Counted from the first letter of the stretch, positions 30,235 through 40,355 are shown. The stretch: DNA of 64,000 bases from Glaciecola punicea ACAM 611 (GCF_000252165.1 NZ_BAET01000004.1:1-64000), one strand, 5' to 3'. Program-made: numbers and translations. The notes: generated by a model from the letters alone, not told the origin.

Positions 30235-30972
30235 ATGGACTTAAAAAAGATGATTGGCGGCTTAACTAGCTCAGGCGCATTGAGCGGTTTTATGGGCGGT
30301 GTTGCCGGCGGCGGACTAACCAGTATGATCGCCAGTAAAAAAGGCCGTAAAGTTGGTGGCTCAGTGCTTAAAGTAGGTGCTTTAGCTGCAGTAGGGGGTT
30401 TAGCTTGGAAAGCATATCAAAATTACTCGGCCAAGAATCAAAGTGCTCAACAAACAACTAGTCCGCAGCAGGAGCCACAAGCCTTAGCCAATAACCAAAC
30501 GCAGAGTATGCCGCAAACCTTTAATCAAGAGCAGCATCACGTTGCCCATAAAGGCGCTCAGTTTGATTTTGCGCCCGCTAGAATACAGCAGAAGCAGTTT
30601 GAAGAAGTGGTAGACGATAACAACCCTAACGGACAAATGCTATTAATGCGCGCGATGATTACTGCTGCTCACTGCGATGGGCACATTGATAACGACGAGC
30701 GTCAGCGTATTTTTGCCCAAGTTGATTCAATGGACCTTAGCGTAGAAGAAAAAGCCACATTGTTTGACGAGCTTAGAAAGCCCCTCGATTTAGCCAGTCT
30801 AGTATCTCAGGTACCTAACGCACAAACCGGTATTGAGGTTTATGCGGCTAGCGCAACCGCTTTAGATTTAGAGCATCAAGATTCGCAAGCGTATTTACAG
30901 GCATTGGCAAATCAGCTGTGTATTCCGTCTGATTTGACTGCGTCGATACAACAGCAAATTCAAAACTATTAA
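30235..30972 (+). CDS. DUF533 family protein with TerB-like domain (YebE-like)
   Basis: The 245-aa protein has a Gly/Ala-rich N-terminus (GALSGFMGGVAGGGLTSM) with a short membrane-interacting stretch, a Gln-rich linker and a C-terminal helical TerB-like domain (RAMITAAHCDGHIDNDERQRI, with acidic residues in the DGxIDxxE pattern). E. coli YebE is a homologue; function is unknown, with an envelope-stress link in some species. It is separated from secF by a terminator and stands at the head of the YceI cluster. Confidence 0.8.
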   Translation: MDLKKMIGGLTSSGALSGFMGGVAGGGLTSMIASKKGRKVGGSVLKVGALAAVGGLAWKAYQNYSAKNQSAQQTTSPQQEPQALANNQTQSMPQTFNQEQHHVAHKGAQFDFAPARIQQKQFEEVVDDNNPNGQMLLMRAMITAAHCDGHIDNDERQRIFAQVDSMDLSVEEKATLFDELRKPLDLASLVSQVPNAQTGIEVYAASATALDLEHQDSQAYLQALANQLCIPSDLTASIQQQIQNY

Positions 30973-31003
30973 ACATTCACGCGTTAATTAGGAGCCTATT
31001 AGT

Positions 31004-31633
31004 ATGAAATTTATAAAAATATCAGTTGCAGTAGTTGTAATTACATTGGCGGGCTGTGTGTCCTGGGTATTTGCGAAAAGCCCCTTTAACAATATGCCTG
31101 AAGGTGAATACACCTTAGATCTGAGTCATGCGTCGGTTATCTGGAAAGTGTCTCATTTGGGTTTAACTAATTATGTGGCGCGCTTTGCCGATTTTGATGC
31201 AAGCATTGACTATAAGCCCAATAATATTGAGGCCAGTCGGGTCGTTGCAACTATTAACCCAATGTCTATTCAAACCGCTTACCCTAATGCAGATGAGAAA
31301 GACTTTGATCAAATTCTGGCAACAGATGAAGACTGGTTTAATGCGCCAAAATTCGCCAGTATAGATTTTGCGTCGACGTCAATTGAAATGACGGGCGAAA
31401 AAACCGCACTTATGCAAGGCGATCTGCGCTTTTTAGGTGTTTCAAAGCCGGTAACGTTAGATGTTATTTTCAACGGTGCAATGGAACGCCAGCCCTTTAG
31501 CGGCAAACCAACAATGGGGTTTTCAGCCACCACGACTATTAAACGTTCCGACTGGGGCATGTCGAAGTTTGTGCCCAATATAGGCGACGAAGTAAAAGTG
31601 ATGATTGAAGGCGAGTTTGCAAAAACTCAATAG
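31004..31633 (+). CDS. YceI family lipid-binding protein, predicted lipoprotein
   Basis: The 209-aa YceI-like lipocalin fold starts with the YTLDLSHASVIWKVSHLGLTNY strand and ends near DWGMSKFVPNIGDEVKVMIEGEF, both characteristic. An N-terminal TLAGC lipobox (Cys18) predicts lipidation. YceI proteins bind isoprenoid chains such as quinone precursors in the periplasm. It is the first of two YceI genes that flank a cytochrome b561 gene, so a quinone-related role in the envelope is plausible. Confidence 0.88.
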   Translation: MKFIKISVAVVVITLAGCVSWVFAKSPFNNMPEGEYTLDLSHASVIWKVSHLGLTNYVARFADFDASIDYKPNNIEASRVVATINPMSIQTAYPNADEKDFDQILATDEDWFNAPKFASIDFASTSIEMTGEKTALMQGDLRFLGVSKPVTLDVIFNGAMERQPFSGKPTMGFSATTTIKRSDWGMSKFVPNIGDEVKVMIEGEFAKTQ

Positions 31634-31652
31634 CACGCGGTGATGCAATAGT

Positions 31653-32228
31653 ATGAGTCTAATGTCAGGTGCGGGTCAAGGCAATCGCTACCATAGCTTA
31701 AGTATATTGCTGCATTGGTCAATTGTTTTAGGCTTAATGTTTATGTTTGCTAGCGGCCTGTACATGGTATATGCCGATATATCTAGAGCCGATCAATTCC
31801 GGCTATTCCAAATTCATAAAGCGTCGGGTGTTATTATGCTATGGGCAATATTATTGCGTATTGGCGTAAGAATATTTACCAAAGCACCAGCAGCATTAGA
31901 CGCACTCACGCCAACAGAAAATCTGCAGGCCAAGCTTGGGCACACTGCTTTATATATAGCGCTTATTACTATGCCGCTGTCGGGCTGGTTAATGGTGTCG
32001 GCCAGCCCCTTTGGCTTGCCCACTTTGGTATTTGTTGACTGGATAAATTGGCCTCATGTTCCTGGTGTTGCCCGTAACAAAGCCATTGAAACAATCGCAA
32101 ATAACGTACATTGGATAACAGCCATAAGCTTGGCAACGTTAATATTGGGCCATATTTCGGCGGTCGTATGGCACAAGAAAAAACATAAAATTAACTTACT
32201 GAAAAGAATGTGGTGGTCAAAACAATGA
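31653..32228 (+). CDS. Cytochrome b561, diheme membrane protein
   Basis: The 191-aa protein has four membrane helices and His residues in the b561 pattern: YHSLSILLHWSIV, FQIHKASGV, LGHTALYIAL and NVHWITA. Such proteins carry two b hemes and transfer electrons between quinol and periplasmic acceptors. The ATG of the next gene overlaps its stop (ATGA at 32225-32228), so b561 and the second YceI are coupled, which supports a shared function. Confidence 0.88.
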   Translation: MSLMSGAGQGNRYHSLSILLHWSIVLGLMFMFASGLYMVYADISRADQFRLFQIHKASGVIMLWAILLRIGVRIFTKAPAALDALTPTENLQAKLGHTALYIALITMPLSGWLMVSASPFGLPTLVFVDWINWPHVPGVARNKAIETIANNVHWITAISLATLILGHISAVVWHKKKHKINLLKRMWWSKQ

Positions 32229-32785
32229 TGAATGCTCTGGTGGGCAAGTTGACAAGATTGCGATATGCGGGCTTATTCGTAGCTTTGTGCATCGTGAGCG
32301 CGTCGGTGTACGCATTAAACACTTATACAGTCGATAACAAGGGCAGCAAGGTAGGTTTTTCAGGCGAGCACGTAGGTATGAAGTTTAGCGGCGTATTTGA
32401 AAAGTGGCAGGCAGATTTAGTCCTACCTCCTCACAGTAATCCCAGTATTACTGCTTCGTTTGACCTACGTTCTGCCAAAACCGGTGACTTTACTTACGAC
32501 ACTGCTCTGTTAGAGGGGGATTGGTTTGATGTGAAAAATCATCCTCAAGGAAGCTTTGTTAGTGACTCGGTTGAAATGATAGACGGCGGCTTTAAGGTGA
32601 GCGGTCAGCTTACCTTAAGAGGGTTTAGCAAAACACAAACCTTCTTTTTGAAGCAAACAGGTAATAAACTTAGCGCTAACTTTGCCATCAACCGCTTAGA
32701 CTATCGCATTGGCTATGATTCTGACCCAGAGGCAGAATGGGTTGGTCAAGACATAATGATGATATTAGATTTAGAAACCCAGTAG
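32225..32785 (+). CDS. YceI family periplasmic protein
   Basis: ATG 32225 overlaps the b561 stop by four bases; an upstream GTG (32210) is in frame but less likely. The 186-aa product has a signal peptide (cleavage near SVYA-LN) and YceI features: KGSKVGFSGEHVGMKFSGVFEKW and VSGQLTLRGFSKTQTF. Unlike the first YceI it lacks a lipobox and should be soluble in the periplasm. It may shuttle a quinone-like lipid or deliver substrate to b561; that is inference. Confidence 0.87.
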   Translation: MMNALVGKLTRLRYAGLFVALCIVSASVYALNTYTVDNKGSKVGFSGEHVGMKFSGVFEKWQADLVLPPHSNPSITASFDLRSAKTGDFTYDTALLEGDWFDVKNHPQGSFVSDSVEMIDGGFKVSGQLTLRGFSKTQTFFLKQTGNKLSANFAINRLDYRIGYDSDPEAEWVGQDIMMILDLETQ

Positions 32786-32830
32786 TTAAACATGGCGAGG
32801 AATGGGCTTGATGAAAACGTTTAATGATTG

Positions 32831-32870
32831 GACCAAGCGCTTGTTGTATTATAAGCGCCTAGTCTTTTTT
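32831..32870 (+). terminator. Terminator after the YceI-b561-YceI cluster
   Basis: GCGCTT (32838-32843 region) pairs with AAGCGC, with outer GAC/GTC pairs, and is followed by TTTTTTT. It lies between convergent YceI and suhB genes. Confidence 0.65.
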
Positions 32871-32883
32871 TAAACGAGCGTTG

Positions 32884-33681
32884 CTATTGTAAGCGCTTCA
32901 CAATGCTTTGTACTACGCGCGGGTTGCCTGCTACCAAACCGTTAGCACTGCTTGGCGTTGCCATTTCAGTATAAAGTGGGTCGTTGTTACCCGCATAATC
33001 AGTTACTAAACCGCCAGATTCTTTCACTAATAGTGCGCCCGCTGCCATATCCCAGGCCTTAAGACCCTTTTCCCAGTAGCCATCATAGCGACCGGCGGCT
33101 ACATAGGCCAAATCGAGTGCCGCTGAGCCTGAGCGTCTAATGTCGCCACAGTCTTTAAAGACTTTAGCAAATTTTGCTAAATCGTCTTCAAGATTTGATT
33201 TGTTTCTAAAGGGAATGGCCGTGGCCAGTAGAGTATTAGATAAATCTTTTGCTTTGGTGCAGCGCAAACGGTAGCCATTTAACTGCGCGCCACTGCCTTT
33301 AGTTGCGGTGAATAATTCACCTCTGATAGGGTCGAATATAACCGCTTGGTCAAGTCTGCCTTTAAACATTAAGGCAATAGAAACAGCAAAGTGAGGAATA
33401 CCCGTGATGAAATTGCTAGTACCATCTAGTGGGTCAATAATCCATGTGAAGTCGCTATTGCCTTTTATGTTGCCGCCCTCTTCGCCTATAAAAGAGTGAT
33501 CTGGAAACGATTGCTGAATTTTGCTAATAATGGTTAATTCGGCTTCTTTATCGATTTTAGTCACAAAATCGTGAGCGCCTTTTGACTGAATTTCTAAATC
33601 GCTGCGGTTTTCATAACCGCGCGTTATCACATTTCCCGCCGCACGCGCCGCGCGCACAGCAATATTAAGCATAGGATGCAT
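32884..33681 (-). CDS. suhB: SuhB, inositol-1-monophosphatase / Nus factor
   Basis: The start is ATG 33681 (MHPMLNIAVRAARAAGNVIT), identical in style to E. coli SuhB; a GTG 12 bases upstream is in frame but lies on the ribosome site GGTGGG. The 265-aa product carries the metal-binding motifs IGEEGG, DPLDGTSNF and WDMAAGALLV. SuhB hydrolyses inositol phosphates in vitro and in cells is part of the rRNA antitermination complex. It is divergent from trmJ, a conserved arrangement. Confidence 0.94.
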   Translation of the reverse strand: MHPMLNIAVRAARAAGNVITRGYENRSDLEIQSKGAHDFVTKIDKEAELTIISKIQQSFPDHSFIGEEGGNIKGNSDFTWIIDPLDGTSNFITGIPHFAVSIALMFKGRLDQAVIFDPIRGELFTATKGSGAQLNGYRLRCTKAKDLSNTLLATAIPFRNKSNLEDDLAKFAKVFKDCGDIRRSGSAALDLAYVAAGRYDGYWEKGLKAWDMAAGALLVKESGGLVTDYAGNNDPLYTEMATPSSANGLVAGNPRVVQSIVKRLQ

Positions 33682-33950
33682 AGTACCCACCAAATTGTAA
33701 AAAGAACATAGTTGAAATCGTCGCGTAGTCTAGCAGAACTTAGCCCTAGGCTCAATTGACTGTAAATAAAACTTAGAAGCTCTGGCTAAAGATAGCTTTC
33801 AAATCGTCGCAATCGCTTTTCTGTGTGCTACAATATTGCTGTTAAAATACCCGCTGTTCGTGCGTATTGTATTGTGTAAGAGTTGAGTTAACTCGCTCAA
33901 TATACGCCACATTAATTACAGCATAATATAACTGGTTTGTAGGATTTATC

Positions 33951-34694
33951 ATGCTTGACGCCATTAGAATTGTACTCGTTAATACCTCTCATACTGGTAA
34001 TATTGGATCGGCTGCCCGGGCCATGAAGACCATGGGTTTGAAGAATTTATACTTGGTTGACCCAGTTACCAAACCCGACAGTAAAGCAAGTGCTTTGGCC
34101 GCTGGCGCTACCGATATTTTAGCCAACGCTACTATTGTGAATACTTTACAAGAAGCCATCGCAGACTGCGGTTTAGTGGTAGGCACATCTGCACGTTCAC
34201 GCACTTTGTCTTGGCCTATGCTAGATTCACGCGAGTGCGGCGATAAATTAATTACTGAAGCGGCTAATTACCCTGTTGCTTTGGTATTTGGCAGAGAAAA
34301 CAACGGGCTGTCAAATGAAGAATTACAGCAGTGTAACTTTCATGTATGCATAGACGCTAATCCTGAATATAGCTCATTGAACTTAGCAGCTGCGGTGCAA
34401 ACGCTGTGCTATGAGATTCGTCAGCATCATATTGCGCTTCAGCGCGCGCCATATATAGAGCGCGAGGCACTTGAAAACCCGTATCCACTAAGCAAAGAAT
34501 TAGAAAAGTTTTATGTACATTTTGAATCAACGTTTGCTAAAGCCGGCTTTATCCGTTCAAAGCACCCCGGTGTTATTATGTCAAAAGTGAGGCGCATGTT
34601 TACACGCACCCGTTTAGAGTCGCAAGAGCTTGCGATTTTGCGCGGTATGCTCTCTGCGGTTGACAAAACCGTTAGTGAATCAAAGAAGGACTAA
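33951..34694 (+). CDS. trmJ: TrmJ, tRNA (Cm32/Um32) 2'-O-methyltransferase
   Basis: The 247-aa SPOUT enzyme has [35 protein letters not shown] and [17 protein letters not shown], which form the trefoil-knot SAM site. It methylates the 2'-OH of residue 32 in several tRNAs. In most gammaproteobacteria it sits immediately before iscR-iscS-iscU; here only iscS follows. Confidence 0.94.
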   Translation: MLDAIRIVLVNTSHTGNIGSAARAMKTMGLKNLYLVDPVTKPDSKASALAAGATDILANATIVNTLQEAIADCGLVVGTSARSRTLSWPMLDSRECGDKLITEAANYPVALVFGRENNGLSNEELQQCNFHVCIDANPEYSSLNLAAAVQTLCYEIRQHHIALQRAPYIEREALENPYPLSKELEKFYVHFESTFAKAGFIRSKHPGVIMSKVRRMFTRTRLESQELAILRGMLSAVDKTVSESKKD

Positions 34695-34738
34695 GCATCA
34701 ACAGGTGTCGTTTGATTTAGCTATGAGGGTTTAAACAG

Positions 34739-34769
34739 TACTTGACTAAAACAGTCAAGTATATAAAAT
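34739..34769 (+). promoter_or_regulatory. IscR-box-like palindrome overlapping the iscS promoter
   Basis: TACTTGACT (34739-34747) and AGTCAAGTA (34753-34761) are perfect inverted repeats separated by AAAAC. TTGACT (34742-34747) can act as a -35 with TAAAAT (34764-34769) as -10, 16 bp apart, so a protein bound to the palindrome would block the promoter. The pattern and place resemble IscR type 1 sites before isc operons. The DNA structure is seen directly; the factor is inferred. Confidence 0.65.
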
Positions 34770-34866
34770 AGCCTTCATTCAAAAAGTCCCGGGCAGACAA
34801 GATTAAACTGCTATATCTAATTCAAATAACATTGAAATTAGTATGCAGCTATAAGCGGAGTAAAAG

Positions 34867-36090
34867 ATGAGTGAATTAACCCTACCTATTTATCTAGATT
34901 ATTCATCTACTACGCCAGTTGACCCGCGTGTCGCTGACGCGATGAGAGAGTGTTTGTCACTTGAAGGTAACTTTGGCAATCCGGCGTCAAGATCACACAA
35001 GTTCGGTTGGGTAGCAGAGGAAGCAGTAGACATCGCACGTAATAACATTGCAGCGCTTGTTAACGCTGACCCACGCGAGATTGTGTTTACATCAGGCGCA
35101 ACTGAATCAAACAACCTCGCTATTAAGGGTGCTGCCGCGTTTTATAAAAAACGCGGTAAGCACATTATTACCCTAAAAACTGAACACAAAGCTGTGCTTG
35201 ATAGTACACGCCAGCTAGAGCGTGAAGGTTTTGAAGTAAGCTATATGCTGCCAAAGGCAAATGGTATAGTCGATTTAGACGAACTTCAATCTGCCATGCG
35301 TGATGACACTGTCTTAGTTTCTATTATGCACGTAAACAATGAGATAGGCGTGATTCAAGATATTGCGGCCATTGGCGAGATATGCCGTTCACGCAAAATT
35401 ATCTTTCACGTAGACGCAGCCCAAAGCACAGGTAAAATCCCAATTGATTTACAGACCATGAAAGTTGATTTAATGTCTTTTTCGGCGCATAAAACGTATG
35501 GCCCCAAAGGTATAGGCGCGTTGTATGTATCGCGCAAACCACGCGTTAGAGTTGAAGCGCAAATGCACGGCGGTGGTCATGAAAGAGGTATGCGCTCAGG
35601 TACCTTAGCCACGCACCAAATCGTGGGAATGGGGGAAGCGTTCAGAATAGCTAAAGAAGAAATGGCAACTGAAAGTGCCCGTATTCTTATGTTGCGCAAC
35701 AAATTGTGGAACGGCATTAAAAATATGGAAGAAGTATATCTTAACGGAGACTTAGAGCAGCGTATAGCGCATAACCTTAACGTTAGTTTCAACTATGTTG
35801 AAGGCGAATCCCTAATTATGGCGCTTAAAGACATGGCGGTTTCATCAGGTTCAGCCTGTACATCAGCCAGTTTAGAGTCATCATACGTTCTGCGCGCGCT
35901 AGGCTTAACTGATGAACTAGCGCACAGCTCTATTCGTTTTAGTTTAGGCCGCTTCACTACAGAAGCAGAAATAGACTATGTTATTGATGTAATTTTAAGC
36001 AAAATTGACAAACTAAGAGAGATCTCACCTTTATGGGACATGTTCAAAGACGGCGTCGATTTGAATACCGTTGATTGGGTTCATCATTAA
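34867..36090 (+). CDS. iscS: IscS, cysteine desulfurase
   Basis: The 407-aa PLP enzyme is full length and close to E. coli Isc[62 protein letters not shown] (PLP Lys) and [20 protein letters not shown] (catalytic Cys loop). It ends [10 protein letters not shown]. It provides sulfur for Fe-S clusters, tRNA thiolation and thiamin. No iscR, iscU, iscA, hscBA or fdx lies beside it: the next gene is ndk. The ATG follows GGAG. Confidence 0.96.
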   Translation: MSELTLPIYLDYSSTTPVDPRVADAMRECLSLEGNFGNPASRSHKFGWVAEEAVDIARNNIAALVNADPREIVFTSGATESNNLAIKGAAAFYKKRGKHIITLKTEHKAVLDSTRQLEREGFEVSYMLPKANGIVDLDELQSAMRDDTVLVSIMHVNNEIGVIQDIAAIGEICRSRKIIFHVDAAQSTGKIPIDLQTMKVDLMSFSAHKTYGPKGIGALYVSRKPRVRVEAQMHGGGHERGMRSGTLATHQIVGMGEAFRIAKEEMATESARILMLRNKLWNGIKNMEEVYLNGDLEQRIAHNLNVSFNYVEGESLIMALKDMAVSSGSACTSASLESSYVLRALGLTDELAHSSIRFSLGRFTTEAEIDYVIDVILSKIDKLREISPLWDMFKDGVDLNTVDWVHH

Positions 36091-36131
36091 GTCTTTAGTA
36101 CCCATAAAGCACATCAACCATGTGTTGGAGC

Positions 36132-36160
36132 AACATTAATCAAAATTAGATTAGTGTTTT
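36132..36160 (+). terminator. Probable terminator after iscS
   Basis: AACATTAATC (36132-36141) and GATTAGTGTT (36149-36158) pair around a 7-nt loop and are followed by TT, ATAG. It would isolate iscS as a single-gene transcript. Confidence 0.55.
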
Positions 36161-36324
36161 ATAGTGTATTTGCATATAATTATGTGCACTAATACGACTT
36201 TGTTGAGCGCATTGCCAAATAAGATATGCGTTATTTCGTCGAAGAACGTTATATAAGAACATATTTAGCGCAAGCGTTTGTAATAAAATACACACAAAAA
36301 ATTTGAATAAGTAGGAAAAAAAAC

Positions 36325-36756
36325 ATGGCTTTAGAACGAACTTTTTCGATAATTAAACCAGACGCAGTTGCTAAAAATGCAATAGGCGCAATATATAATC
36401 GCTTCGAATCAGCAGGCTTACGAATAGTTGCGTCGAAAATGCTTCATTTGAGCAAAGATAAAGCCGAAGGCTTTTATGCTGAACACAAAGAACGTCCATT
36501 TTTTGGTGCTTTAGTGGACTTTATGACTTCAGGTCCGGTTATGGTGCAAGTCTTAGAAGGCGAAAATGCAGTTCTTAGCAATCGGGAAATAATGGGTGCA
36601 ACTAACCCAAGCGATGCTGCCGCAGGCACTTTGCGGTCTGATTACGCTGCATCAATTGATGAGAATGCAGTTCACGGTTCAGATGCGCCAGAATCAGCGG
36701 CGCGTGAGATAGCGTATTTCTTCTCTGATGAAGAGATTTGCCCACGCACACGCTAA
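36325..36756 (+). CDS. ndk: Ndk, nucleoside diphosphate kinase
   Basis: The 143-aa protein has the standard length, starting [18 protein letters not shown] and carrying the active-site His in [15 protein letters not shown]. It transfers gamma-phosphates between NTPs and NDPs through phospho-His. The start ATG follows AGGA, and a strong terminator follows the stop. Confidence 0.97.
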   Translation: MALERTFSIIKPDAVAKNAIGAIYNRFESAGLRIVASKMLHLSKDKAEGFYAEHKERPFFGALVDFMTSGPVMVQVLEGENAVLSNREIMGATNPSDAAAGTLRSDYAASIDENAVHGSDAPESAAREIAYFFSDEEICPRTR

Positions 36757-36774
36757 GCATGAGTACATTTTGGG

Positions 36775-36801
36775 AAAAAGGGAGCAATTGCTCCCTTTTT
36801 T
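36775..36801 (+). terminator. Terminator after ndk
   Basis: AAAAAGGGAGCAA (36775-36787) and TTGCTCCCTTTTT (36788-36800) form an uninterrupted stem followed by T. Confidence 0.9.
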
Positions 36802-36885
36802 CATCAAAAGTGAACTTAAAATTGAGTCGACTCACATACAGTAGGGTCATCGTTATATATAAATATTTGTTTAGATAGGTGTTAC

Positions 36886-38052
36886 ATGTCGGTTATCGTA
36901 GAAGGGGCTGCGCAGGATAAAACTGCCGCGCAGACAAAAAAAGTCAATTTACTTAACTTTAACCGCAATGGTTTACGCGAGTACTTGTCGAGCATTGGTG
37001 AGAAACCTTTCAGAACAGAGCAGTTGATGAAGTGGATTTATCAAGAAGGCCAATGCGACTTCACCAAAATGACCAATTTAAATAAAGATTTACGTGCAAA
37101 GCTCATTGCCCTATGCGAAGTGCGTGCTCCTGAAATATCTGAGCATCAGCAAGCCTCAGACGGTACCATCAAGTTTGCTATAATGCTCGATGGCGGGCAA
37201 GAAGTAGAAACAGTATGGATCCCCGAAACCGATCGCGCTACTTTATGTGTGTCTTCGCAAGTGGGCTGTGCGCTTGAATGCACGTTTTGCTCTACCGCGC
37301 AGCAAGGCTTCAATCGCAATTTGTCGGTAGCGGAAATTATTGGCCAAGTATGGCGAGTGGCGACTTTTATTGGCTTGTCAAAAGATACATCAAAACGTCC
37401 TATTACAAATGTCGTCATGATGGGCATGGGAGAGCCGTTACTGAATTTAAAAAATGTCGTGCCCGCGATGGACATAATGCTTGACGATTTCGGGTTTGGT
37501 TTATCTAAACGCCGTGTGACCTTGTCAACTTCGGGCGTTGTGCCTGCCCTAGACATGCTGGGTGATCAAATAGATGTGGCATTGGCGATATCCTTGCACG
37601 CAGCAGACAATGAACTGCGCGATGAATTAGTGCCGGTGAACAAAAAGTACCCTATTGAAGAGTTTTTGGCGGCCGTTAGGCGTTATTTAGCTAAGTCAAA
37701 AGCTAATCAGGGTAGAGTAACGGTGGAGTATGTAATGCTTAATGGTGTTAACGACAGCACAGACCAGGCTCATGCACTAGCCAGAGTGTTACAAGATACG
37801 CCAAGTAAGATTAATTTAATTCCGTTTAATCCTTACCCTGGTTCGCCTTATACCTGCTCTAGCAATTCTAGAATAGATCGCTTTTCTAAAGTACTAATGA
37901 GCTATGGTTTTACCACCGTAGTCAGAAAAACCAGAGGTGATGATATTGATGCTGCCTGCGGACAGTTAGTAGGCGACGTGGTGGATAGAACAAAGCGCCT
38001 ATTAAAGAAGCAAATGCAAGGCAAACCAATATCGGTCAGAGTAACCCAGTAA
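36886..38052 (+). CDS. rlmN: RlmN, 23S rRNA A2503 / tRNA A37 C2-methyltransferase
   Basis: The 388-aa radical-SAM methyltransferase has the CxxxCxxC cluster at Cys128, Cys132 and Cys135 ([15 protein letters not shown]), plus [13 protein letters not shown] and the C-terminal [15 protein letters not shown] with its catalytic Cys. It adds a methyl group to C2 of adenosine 2503 of 23S rRNA and of A37 in some tRNAs. It starts the conserved run rlmN-pilF-rodZ-ispG-hisS. Confidence 0.96.
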   Translation: MSVIVEGAAQDKTAAQTKKVNLLNFNRNGLREYLSSIGEKPFRTEQLMKWIYQEGQCDFTKMTNLNKDLRAKLIALCEVRAPEISEHQQASDGTIKFAIMLDGGQEVETVWIPETDRATLCVSSQVGCALECTFCSTAQQGFNRNLSVAEIIGQVWRVATFIGLSKDTSKRPITNVVMMGMGEPLLNLKNVVPAMDIMLDDFGFGLSKRRVTLSTSGVVPALDMLGDQIDVALAISLHAADNELRDELVPVNKKYPIEEFLAAVRRYLAKSKANQGRVTVEYVMLNGVNDSTDQAHALARVLQDTPSKINLIPFNPYPGSPYTCSSNSRIDRFSKVLMSYGFTTVVRKTRGDDIDAACGQLVGDVVDRTKRLLKKQMQGKPISVRVTQ

Positions 38053-38102
38053 TCAGGCCTGCACTATATTTTCAATAGTGAGGAGCTAAAGGCGAAGGTC
38101 TT

Positions 38103-39242
38103 ATGTTGAAGAAAATATGTGTAGTCGCAGTAGTGCTTATATTAAGTGCTTGTGGGTCTCAACCCGCCGATAAGAGATTTAAAGGAGCGGGTGATTTTGA
38201 TAAAGTGGAAGCGGCCAAAACACGGGTAAGCTTAGGCTTAACGTATTTAAAAAATGGCAGTTTCAGTCAAGCAAAATTTAACTTAGACAGAGCCTTAGAG
38301 TTCGATCCTCTCTCGGGGCAAGCAAACTTTGCCATGGCGTTTTATTACCAGCAGGTAGACGAAGTTACGCGCGCGCAAGAGTATTATAAGCAAGCGATAG
38401 ATTATTCTAATAACGACCCCGATGTATTAAACAGCTACGGGGCTTTTTTGTGTAAGCAGGGCGACTACGAGCAGGCAAAGCGATATTTTTTGAGAGCCGT
38501 AGACGATAAACGGTATGTATCAACGGCTCAAACCTATGAGAATTTAGCCATATGTGCACAAACCCAAGGGAAAATAGAAGAGGCAATTGCATACTTTGAC
38601 AGTGCGCTTAATCATCAGCCCACGCGCGCTTCAAGCCTGCTCTTTGTGTCGCAGTTATATATGCAAACAAGTCAGTTTGACGCTGCAAAAAGGTCACTAT
38701 TTAAGTATGAGCGAAGCGCGGGTGTTTCCAAAGAGTCTTTGTGGCTGTCATTTCAAGTCGCGCAAGGACAAAATGATGTTCGCGCAGCGGTAGAATACTC
38801 TGAACTATTAAGAACGCTGTATCCGTCTTATCCAAATACAGCAAAAGCATTGGAACATATTGGTAAGTTTCAAGCTAATATGGCCATTACACAAAAAATT
38901 AGACCGGACAATAATGCGCGTTCCCAAGTGGGCGACATACCCGCCAGTTCTACCATTACCATGGATGACATTGCGACCAGTAATGCTGCGAATCCGGCTA
39001 GTCAGAATGAGAGTAACTTGGCATCTGAATCGACACAGATGACGCAAATACCCGCTGTAGATATTCCAGACGCAGTAGCTACGCAACTAAGACAGTTTCA
39101 TATTGTTCAGGCAAAAGAAAATTTATATCGCATTTCGCTGAAATATAACGTGAAGATAAGAAAACTGCTAGAATGGAATAACTTAGAAGATGCATCTTCG
39201 ATCCGAATAGGCACTAAGTTGTGGGTAAAGGAACCAATTTAA
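38103..39242 (+). CDS. pilF: PilF/PilW, type IV pilus pilotin-like lipoprotein with C-terminal LysM
   Basis: The 379-aa lipoprotein (LILSAC lipobox, Cys17) has five or six TPR repeats (residues about 38-260: ALEFDPLSGQANFAMAF, YLKNGSFSQAKFNLDRAL), which help the PilQ secretin reach the outer membrane. A Ser/Asn-rich linker leads to a LysM-type domain (residues about 330-378: FHIVQAKENLYRISLKYNVK, then IRIGTKLWV), which binds peptidoglycan. Classical PilF is about 250 aa and has no LysM, so this is an extended form. The next gene, rodZ, starts 1 nt after the stop. Confidence 0.88.
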   Translation: MLKKICVVAVVLILSACGSQPADKRFKGAGDFDKVEAAKTRVSLGLTYLKNGSFSQAKFNLDRALEFDPLSGQANFAMAFYYQQVDEVTRAQEYYKQAIDYSNNDPDVLNSYGAFLCKQGDYEQAKRYFLRAVDDKRYVSTAQTYENLAICAQTQGKIEEAIAYFDSALNHQPTRASSLLFVSQLYMQTSQFDAAKRSLFKYERSAGVSKESLWLSFQVAQGQNDVRAAVEYSELLRTLYPSYPNTAKALEHIGKFQANMAITQKIRPDNNARSQVGDIPASSTITMDDIATSNAANPASQNESNLASESTQMTQIPAVDIPDAVATQLRQFHIVQAKENLYRISLKYNVKIRKLLEWNNLEDASSIRIGTKLWVKEPI

Positions 39243-39243
39243 A

Positions 39244-40353
39244 ATGAGTGATGAAGACAAAAAATTACAACAAACATCGTCATCGGTTAACGCAGAGACC
39301 CAAAGTGTTGATTACGAAAATAGTCCAGGCAAACAGTTAAAAAAAGCACGTGAAGACTTGGGTTTGACCCAGCAGCAAGTAGCAGACAGGCTTCATCTTC
39401 GTCCAAACAGTGTTAAGGCAGTTGAAAATGATGCTTTAGAGCCGGGCGTTTCACTGATATTTAGTAAAGGCTACGTGCGCTTGTATGCAAAATTGGTTTA
39501 TCTAGAAGTACAGCCCTTGCTTGATGCTTACGAGAGAATTCATTCGCGTAGTAATCAGCCCGCTAAGTTACAGAGTTTTTCTAAAAGAGTGTCACGCGAA
39601 GCCGATGATCATAAATGGAATATGGTTACTGTTGTGGTGGCTCTATTAGTGTTAGGGTCTGTCATTGGCTGGTGGGCGCAGCAATCAGACTCTCTTACGA
39701 CTTCGCAACGTTTTGTATCAGAAACACTTGATAAATTGTTTAGTGAGAGTGAACAGTCTGAGGATGGGGCAAGCACAAGTTCTTCTGAAACTGATAGTAT
39801 TGGCAAAAAAGAGAGTGTGCTTGGCTTAAACTTAGAACAACAAGACATTGCCCGCTTAAACACCGGACCGGAAATCCTAGAAGAAGACATTGACAACAGC
39901 GCATCTATCATTACCAATTTAAGCGAAAATGAAGACTCAGAGCAAGGCCTCGACGCTAACGCTGAGGTGTTAGAGCAAACAGACCAAACAGACCAAACAG
40001 ACAATGAAGCTAACCAGCAGTTTCAAACTGCTGTACCTAACATTGTTAACATAAGCCCTGCAACGTCTGCAAAGGTGGTGAATGGCGTGCGTATGAACGC
40101 TGATGGCAGCATAAATATGGCGTTCACCTTCAAAACAGACTGTTGGGTGAGCGTAAAAGATGTAAACAATGAAACAATTGCTATTGGTATCAAAAAGCAG
40201 GGGCGCGTAATGGAAGTGTCAGGTTTAGCGCCCATTGAGATAATTTTATGTACACCTGACAATGTGGATATCGATTTTGGCGGGAAAGCCATCGACATGT
40301 CCGTATACCCCTCGGGTCAAGCGGCTAATTTTACTTTAACAGTTGAGAGCTAG
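39244..40353 (+). CDS. rodZ: RodZ, cell-shape protein
   Basis: The 369-aa protein has an N-terminal helix-turn-helix (residues about 27-90: [18 protein letters not shown]), a single membrane span (about 128-146), a long acidic Ser/Glu linker including a TDQTDQTD repeat, and a C-terminal periplasmic domain (residues about 285-369: [20 protein letters not shown]). RodZ binds MreB and links it to the elongasome, keeping rod shape. Position between pilF and ispG is conserved. Confidence 0.93.
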   Translation: MSDEDKKLQQTSSSVNAETQSVDYENSPGKQLKKAREDLGLTQQQVADRLHLRPNSVKAVENDALEPGVSLIFSKGYVRLYAKLVYLEVQPLLDAYERIHSRSNQPAKLQSFSKRVSREADDHKWNMVTVVVALLVLGSVIGWWAQQSDSLTTSQRFVSETLDKLFSESEQSEDGASTSSSETDSIGKKESVLGLNLEQQDIARLNTGPEILEEDIDNSASIITNLSENEDSEQGLDANAEVLEQTDQTDQTDNEANQQFQTAVPNIVNISPATSAKVVNGVRMNADGSINMAFTFKTDCWVSVKDVNNETIAIGIKKQGRVMEVSGLAPIEIILCTPDNVDIDFGGKAIDMSVYPSGQAANFTLTVES

Positions 40354-40355
40354 GA

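Noticed and set aside
39960-40010. TDQ repeat in rodZ considered as a contingency repeat
   Set aside because: Only about three 9-bp units within an acidic linker; frame is kept and no switching is implied.
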